DNA of 64,000 nucleotides from contig NC_090448.1 of NCBI RefSeq assembly GCF_031143425.1, positions 333,882,177 through 333,946,176 of the forward strand. Reading direction: 5' to 3'. The stretch's first letter is position 1. The number at the start of each line of letters is the position of its first letter. This DNA is from Pleurodeles waltl (lineage: Eukaryota; Chordata; Amphibia; Caudata; Salamandridae). Below the pieces are notes generated by a model that had not been told where the DNA came from, did not search any database, and saw nothing but the letters and a program-made list of their open reading frames with translations. The position numbers and the translations under genes were made by a program. This document shows, one piece after another, positions 12,575-25,216 of the stretch.

Positions 12575-14545
12575 TGCTGAAGAAGCAACCCCAGGCACTT
12601 GATAAACTAAGTTAATGGGCATTTTTGTCAGGGTTGTAATCGTGTCTTGAGGTGGGATATTAAGTGAGGACTGAGTTCCCTTCCACCATTTTTTTGGGCT
12701 ACTGGTACTGTCAACCTCTGCATGCATGGTTTGCTGAGCTCCTAGATCAATGAAATAAAAAAGATCAAGAGAAACTGAAAATGGAGACTGGGATAAGTGA
12801 GGGTGGAAATTAACAAAAAAGAGGTTTATGAGGCTGGCGAGAGGTCTTATGCTAACCTTATATTGTCTTGTGCGATTTTTGCCTTTCATGTCTACTTGGC
12901 TTAGTTTTTACTAACGAAACCTGTAAAGTCTTAACCTTCTCTTTGGACTCAGGTTTGGAAATAAAACTCCCAGAATGTGAATTTGGTAACTTATTTAGAA
13001 ATCTAGTTATGCAAGGTAAAGATTTTATATTTTTGTTCAGTTACCCTATGATTAAGATGAATTCCCTAATGCAGCAGGAGGTAGATTCTAATTAGGAAAT
13101 CTTGATTTCCTGCCTTTAATGATATTGCAACCAAAGGAGGGACAGCAGTGAGCAAATACTCCTGGAATTAGTCATGATGTGGAGAAGAGCACCTAATTAG
13201 AGCTCACAACTTTTTTCCGCTGCGATCATTGCTTGGCTATGAGTCACTAGCTGTGATGATCCTTCCTTATGTTCTCCAGAGGATGTACACAAAGTCTTTG
13301 ATGCATGAGGATGTGAAGGGGCTAGCTCAGAGAGAATCATTACTGTCCTTGAGAGACCTCTGTTATATTGGTGGGATGGGATATGGCTTCTAACATTTGC
13401 TTGAGCTAAAGTCAAGTCTTCCCGGATCTGTTGTGATAAAGTTGACTGTGGGCTGCATCAGGGACAGTTTGAAATTGGTTTGGGGATGCCAGCCCGTCAA
13501 ACTCTCCAGTAAAATCCTTCCTAGTGCACAAAGTTCATTGTACGAGCCGGGAGGGGAGAGGAAGATTCCGCTTTGAAAACTGGCATCATGTCGGAATAAG
13601 TAAATGTCCGTCGCTAGTATAGCTTTCATCCTTCCAGGCTTCGTATAATGAGTTCTGTTATGTTGTCTAATACTGACACCTGGTATTTACTGCATTAAGA
13701 GTGATGAGGAGGATTGAGACATAAGGAAGGAGAAAAAGAGGACATAGGTAAATATATTAAAGAAATTCAGGCAAAAATGTAAAAGTAAGTTCATCTGCCC
13801 TCATTACAACCTAAGAGGTAAATTCTTATTCCTGTGCAAGGAGATGTTTACACAAGGATCAAAACTGCGAATTGTTGTTGGGAGCCTGTCTCCGGTGCTG
13901 ACAGATGTTTGGTTGCCGGATACCAAGGCTGCCTAATCTGAATTCCACCTCATGCCTTGTTCTTCCGCAATCCGGCACTTCCGGTCTCTTTATCCTACTC
14001 TTGTGGGTTCTCTTTCATCCGCACTGTTTCCTTTACTCACTCGTTTCCAATTGTTCAGTTTCTCCCTAGTCTTCCTTTTCTGAGTTTTTCTATTTCTCTG
14101 GGTTGAAGTCGGATGATGAAAAAGAAGCTATGGTTGCAAAAATAAGTGCAGGTCCCCATCCTCAACCACTGGCTCAAATTAAGGAGTGCTTGTCAGGAAG
14201 AACCAATCAGCATAGTGGCAGACTTGAGTAGCCCAAGCAGTAGCAGGCAAATTATGCCACTCACTGCACATGCAGCATCCTAGTATCCCGTTCCTTCAGG
14301 CCCATAAGGGCCATTGGAACATGCTTGGGACTTGGATATGCTTCTCTTATCCCGTCCCTCAAACTTAGGAGGTCAGGCAACGGCAGTCCTCAGCAACTCC
14401 CACCAAACAGAAAGATAAGATTCTTTCACACCCAACAGGATTAGCTGTAGAGGTTCCCTCCCAAATAGCATGGCAGCAGTTGGGCAAGTTGTCTTTGTGA
14501 GCAGGCTGAGCAGGAGGAGTGCAAGCTTCCTACACGGACAGCATG
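12575..14545. other. Unassigned intergenic DNA
   Basis: No gene or mobile element is recognised. Short open frames lack motifs. Confidence 0.5.
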
Positions 14546-14550
14546 AGCAG

Positions 14551-17136
14551 TGTAGGAAAGTGCCTGTTATTACATGGCCACCCTGCCACGTTTTGCCTGG
14601 TGTCTCGTGTAATTTAGACAAAGTGCACTGGGTTCCTGCTAACCAGGCCCCCACTGCCAGAGATCTTTCCCCCAAAACTGAAATTGGCAAAACCATTAGC
14701 ACCCACTGTAAGTCCCTAGTAAATGGTATCCCTGGTACCTAGGGCTTGGGGTACTAAGGAGGGTCCCTAAGGACTGTGGCAAGAATTGTGCCACCCTAAG
14801 GGATCCCTCACCAAGCACATGACAGGCTGCCATTGAAGAGTGCACATCTTGATGCAGACAAAAGTTATAACACGACATGGCACACAGCCTGTGTGCCATG
14901 TCCTCTAAACACTGCATGCAATATACGTAAGTCACCCCTCTAGCCAGCCTTACAACCCTAAGACAGGGTGCTTTTTATTACATGTGAGGGCATATCCGCA
15001 TGAGCAGATATGCCACTGCTATGTCTTTGTTGGTTCTCAGACCTACTAAGTGACCAGGGAAGCCATTTAAAATACATGTGCTGGACACTGGTCACTATGA
15101 GTTTCCCAGCTACATGATTGCATCTCTGAATATAGGGATGACATCTTAGATTAATAAACCCTCACAGATGCCAGTGAGGGATGTATTAATAACTGCACCC
15201 AGAGGGCACCTTAGAGGTGCCCCCTGAGAACCTACCAGCTACTAGTGTGTTGGCTAACTGGTCCTGACAAGTTCAGCCACCTTAGACACGTTTCTCCCTC
15301 CCCCCCCCCCCCAAGGTGAGAGCAAGCACTCTTGAGGGCCAGAGACAAAAGCCTGCACTGGGCAGGGGTGTTTTCACCTCACCAAGGCAGGATGGACATT
15401 CCAGGGTAGGAACCTTCAAAGGCCTAGCCGACTTTGAAATGCAACCCAGGTCTCTCCAGATGGTGGAGATGACTGACCTCCATGTCGTGACCCCAGTTTT
15501 GGCAGCAGCACAGGCAGGAAAATTAGGCAGATTAGGTGTGCCTACTTCATCCAAGTCTCACCACTAAGGTGGCTGGCTGAAGTGGGCACCATTTTTCAAA
15601 TTCCTCCAACTTGTTTGGAAGGAATTATGCTGTTAGGGTTATGCCCACTTCCCAGCGGAAGTGGTCATAGAAAGTGTGTAGTCACCCTAAAGGTGAGTAG
15701 CCCATTGGCTCCCACCTGGCTCTTCCTGTCATTCCCCTAAATTGAGTATTTAGGTGGCACCCCTGAACCCTAGAACTCAGATCCTGCCAACCTAAGAAGC
15801 AAAAGGCAAAGAAAAGTTGCACCTGCAGAAGAGGAAAAGAAGAAGAATCAGCTGACCTGGTACCAGCCCTACCGGCCTACCTGCTGACCTCGATGGACTT
15901 TGCCCAAAAAGACGACTCATCCTGCAGCTGAGTCTCTAAGAAACTCAGGAGGACAGCCTGCCTGCCGTCCATAAAGACTCAAGACTCCTTTGAGCAGCGG
16001 ATCAGCTCTGCTGCAAAGTCTCAGGAAAGGACTCTGCAGGCTCTGGAATAGAAAAGACCCGACAACCGAAGTAACCTCTGAACCTGACATCCATCACCTG
16101 AGGTATAGCCAACCGGTGCCAGCAAAGTTCCCCAGCTGTCCAGGATCCAAGTTCACTCAGGTGTCACCCCTCCTGGACTCCCCCAAGTTGCCTGCAGCCT
16201 CTGCACGCAGGTCCCCTCTGCCACAAACTTGTGGTGAGAGAAAACCTGACACCTCCAGCAACCCATGCACCTGTCACCCTTGACCTCATCTGAGGTGGGC
16301 ACTGGTGCCAACTGTGTCCCCTGGCTCCTCTAACCTCAAGTCCACCCTGGGTCCCCCCCCCCTGCTGGACTCCCCGGCGACACCTGCAGCCTCAACATGC
16401 AGGACCCCCTGACTGCAAGTACTCCCAATGAAGAAATGTAACGCGCTAGGACATCCCTGCATCCGTTGCCCATGGGCCCTGGAGAAAAGGACCAAAGGTG
16501 CACCTATGTCCCCAAGCACCCCAGGTCTACAACTTACCTGCTTGTTGTCCCCAGCTAGCTTCCAAGCCAGAGCCTGCACCCTTTTTTTCCCCGAGGACCA
16601 ACTTCCATTGAAAACCATTGGGCACCTGATGCCTCACTGCACCCGGCCGCCCCAGTGCTGCCCGGAGTGATCTGCTGGTGTGGTTCTCATCAGTGCCCAA
16701 TACTTACCTTTACTGTCTGAGACTGGCCTCATAAGTTGTTGTTAATCCTGTGTTTGCTGAACATTGTTTTCATGCATAGGTTAACATTGAAGAACTCTGA
16801 GAACTGATCTGTGTTGCTTTTTGAATCTGAAAAGTATTTATGCTTAAAGTACTTAACTGATTATGAAATTCCTAGGTTTGAAACATATAAAAAGAATAGG
16901 TCATTTTCTAATTTGGTCTTGGATTTATTCTTTGAGTGTGTCTCATTTATTGCCTCTGTGAGTACAAGAAATTCTTAGAACAACCCTCTGATACACCTTA
17001 CTGCTAGCCTACACTGCCACAAAATAGAGCGTTAGTCCTATCTACTTCTGCCTCTGCAAACGAATTGGGGAGCCCCTGGACTGTCTGCATAGTGTACTTC
17101 TTTTAAGGTCACCATATAGAAAGCCAGCTTCCAACA
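14551..17136 (+). mobile_element. Solo LTR (2586 bases) with target-site duplication AGCAG
   Basis: It starts TGTAGGAAAGTGCC and ends GCCAGCTTCCAACA. The five bases on each side are identical (AGCAG at 14546-14550 and 17137-17141), as expected for Ty3/gypsy integration. It is a relative of the LTR at 3863-6180; both carry 'TTAATAAACCxTCAC' (near 4471 and 15151), a candidate polyadenylation region, and a C-run (here 15300-15312). No internal region is present, so the element was reduced by recombination between its two LTRs. Confidence 0.85.
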
Positions 17137-17141
17137 AGCAG

Positions 17142-18225
17142 CAACAGCACTGGCTTCCTCCTGACATAGCAATGGAAGAAGTATGGTTCGAGCCGATCAT
17201 GCACACTATGAGCAGGTCCAGGGAAGCTTAATCAACAACGGGTGCAGCAGTAGAGATATCTTCTCATACACTCTGTTGTCGGCAAGCTGTCTTAAAAAGC
17301 TATGTATTCACTACTGATCTGCATGTCACAAGCTGAAATTACTCTTCATTCCTGTATTAGTGTCACCTATTCTTAGGTTACAGATTAAAAGCATTTCTAT
17401 GTACCCCATTGCTTTTTTATTACTGTGTGGAAGCCACAAGACCATGTTCTTTTCTTCCCATTGCTTAACTCTATAAGGTAGAAGGGGTTGGAAATGTATG
17501 TTCTTCCTTACTTGCTCCTAGATTTAACACAAGAAGGTCTCCTTTTCCTAAAAGTTAAATCCCATTAATATACTCTTTCTGGATGCCCAAGATCTAGCTT
17601 CCAAGCACCTTTCCATCCTTCACTGGAATAATTTACCATCTGCCTTACCCTCACAAATTTCCTTGCTGAAATTTATAAAAATGTTTTAAAGCTTGGCTAC
17701 TTAACACCGAAAGCACTTCCTTAAATTAGGACAGTATTCCTTTATAGCGCAAAACACACTGTTGGAGTGGCTGTTAAACCTCATAAAACATTACTAATAA
17801 TATAATAGTAATAATAATAATAATAATAATAACATTAATAATAATAGTAGATAACCTTGTCACTGGTAACATGTACACACGGTCTCCCCTCTCTCCATCC
17901 TTCGCTTGTATTACTCTCATTATGGTTCCCAACTGACAGGCAGTGTCTGCTCCTTTGACTAATCCTGCAGCATTATTTTCTCACTATTATTATGGTAGAG
18001 TGAAAGACTATTTCTTTGCCTCCCTTTTTCCTGTATTACTTTCTCAATATTAGATTATTACAGTATCCCACATTGCTTCACGTTCCAACTATGCACTCTT
18101 ATCAAACTGTAGAGGCGTGCAGCCTATTATTCCCCTCGCTACCTGTAATATTATTTGGATGCTGTTACTATAACACATTGCTATGCATTATTAGTATACA
18201 TTATTACTACTAATTTGCCCTTTCA
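17142..18225. other. Unassigned DNA with an AT-rich TAA microsatellite
   Basis: No gene is recognised. An imperfect (TAA)n run lies at about 17793-17850. A Ty3/gypsy relic on the minus strand begins just beyond. Confidence 0.5.
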
Positions 18226-18229
18226 GGGA

Positions 18230-19570
18230 TGTCATTAGCCGGTTTCTAAATATACGATCATATAAGTGTCCAGAATGTCTTTAAAGATGTCATTAACCGA
18301 GTGTTGAAGTACTGTAGGGGCATTGCATGGCCCAAAATGCATTACTGAATTATCATAGTGGCCTTATTTGTCACTAAAATATGTCTTCTTCTTGTCACCT
18401 TCTTAGGGTGACACTAAGTTATAGGCTCCTCGCAAATCTAACTTAGAAAATATTGCAGGTTTAATCTGATCTACTGCCATAATTTAATTTAATATGAGTT
18501 AACAATTAAGATCTGTGATGACATTTAATTCCCTAGAGTCTACACACACCTTAAGTTCTCCATCTACATTTGAAACAAAAAAGGGGAAATATATCTGTCA
18601 ATCATAACTCTGATGTGACAGCAAAGTTTCAGCACCTTTTTTGCTGAAAACATTGGAAATGGACTCCCAGGCTTTTGGGATGACTTTAAAGTCCAATGCT
18701 AAACAGGTTAGATGAGGAAAGGCAGAGAACAGACATTGTCAAGCAAAATGTTCCAGTAAATTGTACCTCACTGGTAGCTCAGTCAGTCTGCAGGTTGTGA
18801 TAGCTTAACCAGGGAGTTCAAAGCACGATATCAAAAGAGGGAGCATTACTTAAATCAAATGCCACTGATCTGATTCCACATGCCCCCTTCAGTGGCTAAA
18901 ATTCGGATTTGGTTTCAAAAGTAATAGTACCACACTTAGCAGTTGACTTATCAATTCATAGAATTGCCTTACTCCTTTCCTTTTGTTTACCAGTTATATT
19001 CAACACCTTTTGAAAAGCAGTATCCATGAGGTTGTCCATAGTTTCACTGTCAATCAGTGCATAGACATGTAATAGTCCTTGCTATGTAGCTGTAGTTATA
19101 AATAAGAAAAAATGTTGTCTAGTGCTGGCAACTGAATTTTGTTTACTAAGCCTGTTCCTGGTTTGATTTTCAAAACTGGGTAGTCTTGCTTCCCTGTCGT
19201 TGGTGAGATTGTCAATCATAGCTTCTTCTGGTTCCACAACATAAGCAAGCCCCTTCTCTTCACTTATGTTCCTATTCATGTATTGATAGAGGCCATTGTA
19301 GATCACCAGTTTGCACCGGTTGATCGCCTCTGTGTCCGATTTTTTCTTTTCAGGGGAATAAGCCGGACATGAACTTTATGCATTCCCCATCTCTTTTCCA
19401 CACCCCGGTCCTTTAACCGGATCTCAGTTTGTCATATCAGGTCTCTTAAGGCTGAGGTAGTGGTAGATCTATTGCCAGCAATATCCAAAGCATCCTTGAT
19501 TTCATCTTGATAAAATCTTGATTTCACCCAGGTTAAAAGGCTGCTGCTGCACATCATCAGGCCAGCAGCC
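18230..19570 (-). pseudogene. Ty3/gypsy gag-protease-RT relic
   Basis: On the minus strand, going down from 19570, the order is gag, protease, RT. A gag C-terminal block reads 'DALDIAGNRSTTTSALRDLI' then 'RLKDRGVEKRWG' (about 19510-19390). A retropepsin-like block reads 'ALIDSETMDNLMD' (about 19060; DSGA expected, so the active-site motif is damaged), with 'TPWLSYHN' further on near 18790. An RT block reads 'FFVSNVDGELKVCVDSRELN' (about 18590), 'FSKLDLRGAYNLV' (about 18445) and 'VMHFGPCNAPTVLQ' (about 18340). These motifs match the gag-pol of the Sushi/chromovirus-like Ty3/gypsy group of vertebrates. Stops are frequent, and integrase and LTRs are not visible. Confidence 0.75.
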
Positions 19571-19574
19571 TCTG

Positions 19575-20170
19575 TTTTTAATTGCTGAAAATGACTAATT
19601 TAGCAGACTGGATCACTAGAACCTTGTCATAAGGCTAATAAACCAGCATGGGCGGTTTGACATACATGTTTTCTGTCAAAGATGTGTGTAAGTTAATGCA
19701 TAGATGTGTAATATTGATGTAACAAAGGGCTGCCATCACTTTATAAGATATAATGGAATGAAAGTGACTTTAGTTAGATGAGTAGAAAACTACGAAGGTC
19801 TCAACAAGAAATATAGTTTACAGTGGGCCAAAAAAAAAGGTTTAAAGCTATCGGGACCCTCTGGAAACTTACTGGAGAAGAGACCATAGGGACACTAAAA
19901 GGAATTACTACAGTCACAGGAGCTGAAGTTTAAATGGCCAAACAGTCAGAATCCTGGTGTAATATTGTTTTCTCATACTATTCTGGTTAATTTTTTGTGA
20001 GCTGTTGGGTTTAATGGGGAATGTTTTTATTATGTTTTATATTTATGAATGTTACATTCTTTCATTTGTAAGTCATGAAATACGTATTTATTTGGAAACT
20101 GGTAATGCCTTCTATCTGTTACTTGTTCAGATTTTTAATTATGTATATTTGTTTCATTATTCTTAGACCA
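19575..20170. other. Unassigned AT-rich DNA
   Basis: No gene or repeat structure is recognised between the gypsy relic and the foldback element. Confidence 0.45.
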
Positions 20171-20175
20171 AGATC

Positions 20176-20824
20176 TAGCTTGCTTCCAAATTTGGTGTAA
20201 TTCCAAACAGCGGTTCGGGCAGTAGCGGTATCTAAAGAGTGCAAAATCCCCATAGACAAAGAATGGGGAGTAAGTGTTTTGGGACCCCCCTTTTCTCGGC
20301 CCCACTTGACGAATCATCCCAACATTTTCAACACAGCAGCTGAACTGACTGTTATATTCGTTTTGAAAATTTCGTGAAGATTAATCAAACAGCGCTGAAG
20401 TTATTGGGAAAATAAAAAAATGCTCCGTCAATGGAAAACGTTGGTCCTAACTTGAGTACTGGGTCCCACTATTTCGAGTGGTTACTGCATTGGATATGGA
20501 TATATTTTAAAATATGTACATATATCCTAGCAGCGGTCTCCACTAGGAAGTTATAGTTAGGACCTATTTTCTATAGAAAACACGTTTTTTGACTTACTTA
20601 TAGCTTGGTCACTGGCTGATGAATTCTCACGAAAGTTTCCAAAACAATTCGACACTCACTTCAGCTGCTGTCTAGTTTTGGGTTGCTCCGATAAGTGGTG
20701 GCCCTTGAAAAAGGCAGAGTCCCAAACACATCTTTCCCATGCATTTTTCCATAGGGATTTTGAACACACATACCGCCCGAACTGCTTGACGGATTTACCC
20801 CAAATTTTGCAGAAAGGTAGCTAC
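20176..20824. mobile_element. Foldback (long inverted repeat) element, ~650 bases
   Basis: The left arm (about 20176-20395) is the inverted counterpart of the right arm (about 20605-20824). Paired landmarks are 'CGGTTCGGGC' at 20211 with 'GCCCGAACTG' at 20775, and 'TTTGAAAATTTCGTGA' with 'TCACGAAAGTTTCCAAAA'. Inner pairs include 'GGTCCTAACT' near 20450 with 'AGTTAGGACC' near 20555. No transposase frame is present. This fits a non-autonomous foldback or MITE-type DNA element. Target duplication is not clear. Confidence 0.75.
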
Positions 20825-20879
20825 AAAAAGAACTCTCTTTATTTGGTGTAGGAATGAGTGAATGAATAAATCTTTGTTC

Positions 20880-22180
20880 AATTATTTATAATATTCATAA
20901 AAGATAAAAACATAAAAATCACATTAAAATTACCTATTTGTGATAATAATTACAGTAAAAACAACAAATATAAAAAGGCACCCCATTCACCTTCTTTCCA
21001 AGTGCCACACATATAAGAGTTGCCAAATACATAAAAACCTCATTCTCCCAAATACAAATGATAAACATAAAACAATTTCCCTTTATCCAGTGTCCTCCCA
21101 AAAGCAATCCTACAAGGTTCACAGTTAGCTACTAAGCATTCAGGATCATGTTCCAGTAAAAACCCCTTTCAAGTAAGGAGAAACGGCCAGTATTGTTACA
21201 TGGTCCAGTAGTAACTTCAAATAAAAAAAAGGCCAGACAAAACTGACAAAATCCCCTAGATCTTACAAGTGGTATTAAATATTTATATTGTAAGAAATCA
21301 TAAAATTTACAAAACACAACCAAATGTTAGTGTCTGCAGGGAACAACCATCACAGGGTCAAACCTCCACCTTGTAGGGGTCAAACCTCCACCTTGTAGGG
21401 GTCAAACTGACCAAGCGGAAAACAAATGACCAAATTGATCCCAGCCTAAATTTTGTTAACAAGGACCTTTCCTTTGTTTTTTTTTTTTTGCAGAAAGAAG
21501 GTAAGGATCGGGGCCAGCAACTGTTTGCATGGATCGAATTGATCTAGAGGATGGCCTAAGAATTGCCTCTGATTCCCTTATTTCATTTAAGTACTTTAAA
21601 AATTGCTCTTTTACTGATCTTCTATCACCTTTACTAAGGAGCTGCGGTTTTAAAATATAGATCATGGCAATCCTAAGACCTTGCCACTGTCTTAATGTAG
21701 TTTAGTCATGGTACTTTATGGCCGTACATACATTTTAAACAGTCCTCTATCACATCTCTATTAACCCCTGTATGTGCTCTAGACCGTACTGAGATCCACA
21801 ATAACACAGGATCCACCCTTGCAAGATCCCATACATAGTCGAGTCCCAACGCCTCATGAATAAATTACTATGGAGTGTTAGGAGGAAGATCCATCAGCCA
21901 TCTGCAAAAACGATCCTCCTCCTGTTGGATTGACTTAAATTTCTGAAACCCCCAAATGGCACAAACATACAGGTGCCATGGAAGACTTTTCATCCTGTAA
22001 ACTTGCAATATAGGGGTAATGGGCCTATTGCGTTACATGTCAAAGAAACACAGGAGTAACACTTGGATATACAGGTCAACCAGTTATTCAAACGTAACCC
22101 CCAAATAAGGAAACTCTGGCATACTCGAGCCCTTATTTCCTCTGATAGAAATTACTCTATTTTTGGAGGATTTGGTGTAA
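20880..22180 (-). pseudogene. LINE reverse transcriptase C-terminal relic
   Basis: On the minus strand the reading starts with 'PEFPYLGVTFE' (about 22115). It continues with 'ITPILQVYRMKSLPWHLYVCAIWGFQK' broken by shifts (about 22025-21945), then 'DRFCRWLMDLPPNTP' and 'EALGLDYVW'. Further on come 'KGDRRSVKEQFLKYLNE' (about 21620) and a late segment with 'FCKFYDFLQYKYLIPLV' (about 21310). This order (thumb, a conserved W-G block, then a Cys-rich tail) is typical of the C-terminus of non-LTR retrotransposon RTs. Catalytic palm motifs are absent, as expected for a 5'-truncated LINE. The 3' side is AT-rich with ATTC-like repeats near 20855-20870. The exact LINE clade is not determined. Confidence 0.65.
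21358..21407. repeat. 24-base tandem duplication
   Basis: Two consecutive near-identical copies containing 'CAAACCTCCACCTTGTAGGG' lie within the LINE relic. Confidence 0.9.
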
Positions 22181-22184
22181 TTCC

Positions 22185-22895
22185 ATTCAGTAGTACTGGA
22201 GATATTAAAGAAAAAATTAATTTGTATATACATAGGGACGTGTATTCCCCGCAAACAATCCCGATCTTGTGCTAATATCTTATTGGCTGCCAACACTTCA
22301 ACCAGGAAATGTTGGCAGCCATTTTGGGACTCTACTTCAGCCGAGTCCCAGAAAAAACGTAAAAAGAAAAGAGGGAAGGATAGGGACGCCATGATCTCTT
22401 AGTTCTGGTGTTGGGGTCTCAGAGGGACCCCACCAGGGCAAAAAATCGTTTAAAAAAAATGATTTGCTGAAAATTGCAGCGTATCCACGAATCCTGCGAA
22501 TGTTACAAAAAATAAAGCGCAGGCTCCTGCGCTTGTTATGAATAGAGTTCATAGGTGGGCCAAGTCCCAGGGGCATTTCTTATTATTTTTTTTTAATTGA
22601 GGGGACCGCGGATCCCTCTCCATGGACTACAAGAGACCCGGGACCATCACCTTTTTGAGGCGTTATTTTTTTATTTATTTTTTTCACAAGGAGGGGGAAC
22701 CCACTTCCGGGCCGTTCTTGGCCCCAGGAACCACCACTTTCTGGGCAGGCCCTTGACATTAAAAGAAATGGTGGGGCGACAGCCCTGATCATGGAGCCAT
22801 ATATGTCTCTGGGTACTGCAACGCCACAGGGCCGGCTCCTGCCATGTCCTGGAGTGCTCACCCCTGGGACATAGCTGTTTGCGCTGGTTTGGTGG
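22185..22895. other. Unassigned DNA
   Basis: No gene is recognised. From about 22600 the base composition becomes GC-rich, in contrast to the AT-rich LINE relic, which suggests a separate repeat that also covers the hairpin cluster that follows. Confidence 0.45.
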
Positions 22896-22899
22896 GAAC

Positions 22900-23182
22900 T
22901 TTGACAGCTCCTGTCAAGTCACAGCAAACACGAGCTCCGCTCCCAGGAAGCATGAGCTGTCAAACTTCTCTTGCTTGCTTGGAACTGAGTTTTTGTTTGT
23001 TTCCCTGTCTGCAGAGATGTGAGCAGGGAAACAGACAAAACGATTACTCTCACATATCGGGAGCTGCATGTTTAGCAGTTCCCTATGTGTGAGAGCAGTG
23101 CTGGCTCCCGAAGGAGGCAGGGAACCAGCTGGGACCACAGGGGCATTCAGGCCCCCCGTCCACCCAACCCGTGGTCCCCAGC
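22900..23182. repeat. Cluster of four adjacent hairpins
   Basis: Four inverted repeats follow one another. (1) 22900-22910 with 22954-22964, 11 bases perfect (TTTGACAGCTC). (2) 22991-23007 with 23024-23040, 17 bases with one wobble. (3) 23047-23067 with 23075-23095, 21 bases with one mismatch and two wobbles. (4) 23128-23138 with 23171-23182, 11 pairs with one bulge. No protein frame with known motifs overlaps. Such chains are seen in some non-autonomous DNA elements, but I could not define its ends. Confidence 0.75.
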
Positions 23183-23184
23183 GC

Positions 23185-23850
23185 TGCTGACTCCCCTCTC
23201 CTATTGAATGAAGGCTGGGCCCCAGGGGACTTTGGTCCCACTCCTCTATAACAATCTGAAATTATTTGTGGAGGTAATTGCATCGCTGATCTGTTGGAGT
23301 GCAATCTGTTTGTGACTGTGACGACTGGGTTCTTTCTTGTCCTCTCCTGGTGTAAGGAGAGTCCATGGTTCTCCCTTCAAATTGCTATGACTATGCAAAT
23401 GTGCAAATCACCTGGAAGCTCCACCTACTTGACCTTGCACAGTCCACCTTAGTAGTATGCAAAGGGACCCCCAGTGCATTTGCCTCAGATTTTGATGGCA
23501 CATTCTCAATGCTGAGTCTCTGCAAATTGAAGAAGCACTTGCCTCATGTAGATAAAAGGAAGGATCCTGGTTTGAAGGAGATTTACGTCTTTGTAGTCTG
23601 ATTGGCCTCTCTATAGGAGGATTTATGTTACAGAATTCAAGAGAAAGACACGCCAGGCACAACCATGTTGCCAAAATACACACAAGGTCACTGGTGACAT
23701 TTCCTTGTCCTCTATTACACCGCTGTAGTGTAGAAATACATACTGGACATTTACCCAAGGAGACAGAAAGGACCCTACCTGGGTAGATAACTTTGTGCAA
23801 AGCTGTGGACTCTTGTTGGATAAAACAGCAGGTGAGGTTCCTTTGTGGCC
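23185..23850. other. Unassigned DNA
   Basis: No gene, RNA or repeat is recognised; open frames here lack motifs. Confidence 0.45.
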
Positions 23851-23853
23851 AAG

Positions 23854-24134
23854 TCACTCACACAGCTACTGACACACCCACACAGCTACTCACAAACGCA
23901 CTCAGACACTCATGTACCCACCCTCAGAACTATTCAGCGAAATATATATATACTCACTCTCAGACTCATTCAGGCATTCACTCACAGACCCTCTCAGACA
24001 TTCATGCACCCACTCAGGCTCATGAAGGCACTTGCAGACCCACTCAGAGACTCATGCACTCACTCTCAGACCCACTAAGAAACTCATGCACTCACTCACA
24101 GACTCATGTACCAACTCAGACATTCATGCACCCA
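23854..24134. repeat. Degenerate minisatellite
   Basis: A repeated 'CACTCAGACTCATGCACC'-like phrase with variable spacing fills this stretch. It gives an apparent protein frame rich in His, Ser, Thr and Gln that is an artefact of the repeat. Confidence 0.85.
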
Positions 24135-24139
24135 TGAGT

Positions 24140-24890
24140 TACCTTAGGGGTTACTTGAGCTAACCATAACTAATAAAATAACTAGTGAATTTTCATGGTG
24201 TTGTGCAAGTAAATTCAGATCCTAACTATAACAACCTTGTAACCTTTGTTCTTTTAAGTGAATTTCTATTATGTCTCCATATCCAATGTAGTGTTAATTG
24301 TTTTTAATCATTAGTGTTTTAATTGTATTATGCATATTTAATCGTTATTTGTTTACATATTTTGCTCCTTTTCAGTTTATTTTAAAGTCATATAATTATT
24401 TTACTTTTTAGTTACAAAATGTAGTTATCTTTACTTGAATCTATGTGTATTAATATTTTAGGGCAATATATTTTTAAAATTAATGTAATGTTGACATTTT
24501 GAAATCTATATAATTGTCATGACAATATTTTAGTCTACAATATTTTTGTAGCCTGTATGTTTGAGCTTTACATAATAAGTACATGTGTGTCCTTTATACT
24601 TTTTGGGATCATTTTTGTTGTTGATATTATGTAATAGAACCTTAGCATATTTTTCTGTATTTGCCCCAGTTATTGTATTGGAAACCTCTGTGGTTTTTGG
24701 TTAGCACAAAGGCTAGTTCTTGGCGAGCTATTTCTAAAGCATCTTAAATTTTCTCAATGGCTTGAGCCTTTGCTTGTGAGGGATTAACATCTGGCTCCAT
24801 TTGGGTGGCCTAGCAATCTGTCACGCAAAAGCTTACAGGATTAGATCTCAGACATTACTCTTTATACTCACAAAGAAATTATTTGCAAAC
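24140..24890. other. Unassigned AT-rich DNA
   Basis: A strongly AT-rich stretch without gene or repeat structure that I can name; it flanks DIRS copy A. Confidence 0.5.
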
Positions 24891-24892
24891 AG

Positions 24893-25135
24893 TATCTGGT
24901 AGAGACTTCTAGCTGCAGATTCCTTACCTTTGAATTTCTCAGGAAGCAGACTGGATCTGGAAGATTTTTTTGAGCAGTACCCCTCTGCGCTGTCAGGTGG
25001 CGTCGATTGACTCTTTGTGCGTCTTCAGCGTCATCTCTCAGAAGTTACATTGTGGTATCTATATTAGCGCCACCCAGGTGCGCTGATGTCAGTTCTTTTC
25101 TTTCCACACCAGCCAGCACTGATCTGGATAAGAGC
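24893..25135 (+). repeat. Left inverted terminal repeat of DIRS A
   Basis: It starts TATCTGGTAGAGAC and is the inverted counterpart of about 30210-30434. Matching blocks include 'CACCCAGGTGCGCTGAT' (25070) against the reverse complement of 30285-30300, and 'TTTCCACACCAG' (25103) against 'CTGGTGTGG' near 30250. A TATA-like 'CTATATTA' lies near 25059, followed about 155 bases later by the ATG of the gag-like frame. Equivalent TATA-like elements sit at 47559 in copy B and 61010 in copy C. Confidence 0.8.
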
Positions 25136-25216
25136 TACCCGTCAATCAAAATTTTGAATGGCTTTTTTCAACATTTTGTTGAGAATTTCTGAGGATTTCC
25201 TCCTGGTGTGTAGATC

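Noticed and set aside
17186..17196. GGTTCGAGCC, a B-box-like tRNA signal
   Set aside because: No A-box or cloverleaf can be drawn around it.
20616..20634. CTGATGA followed by GAAA, resembling a hammerhead core
   Set aside because: The eight bases between them cannot form stem II, and the opposite arm of the foldback lacks both boxes.
23793..24137. 114-codon His/Thr/Gln-rich frame
   Set aside because: Produced by the minisatellite; two overlapping frames show the same periodic composition.
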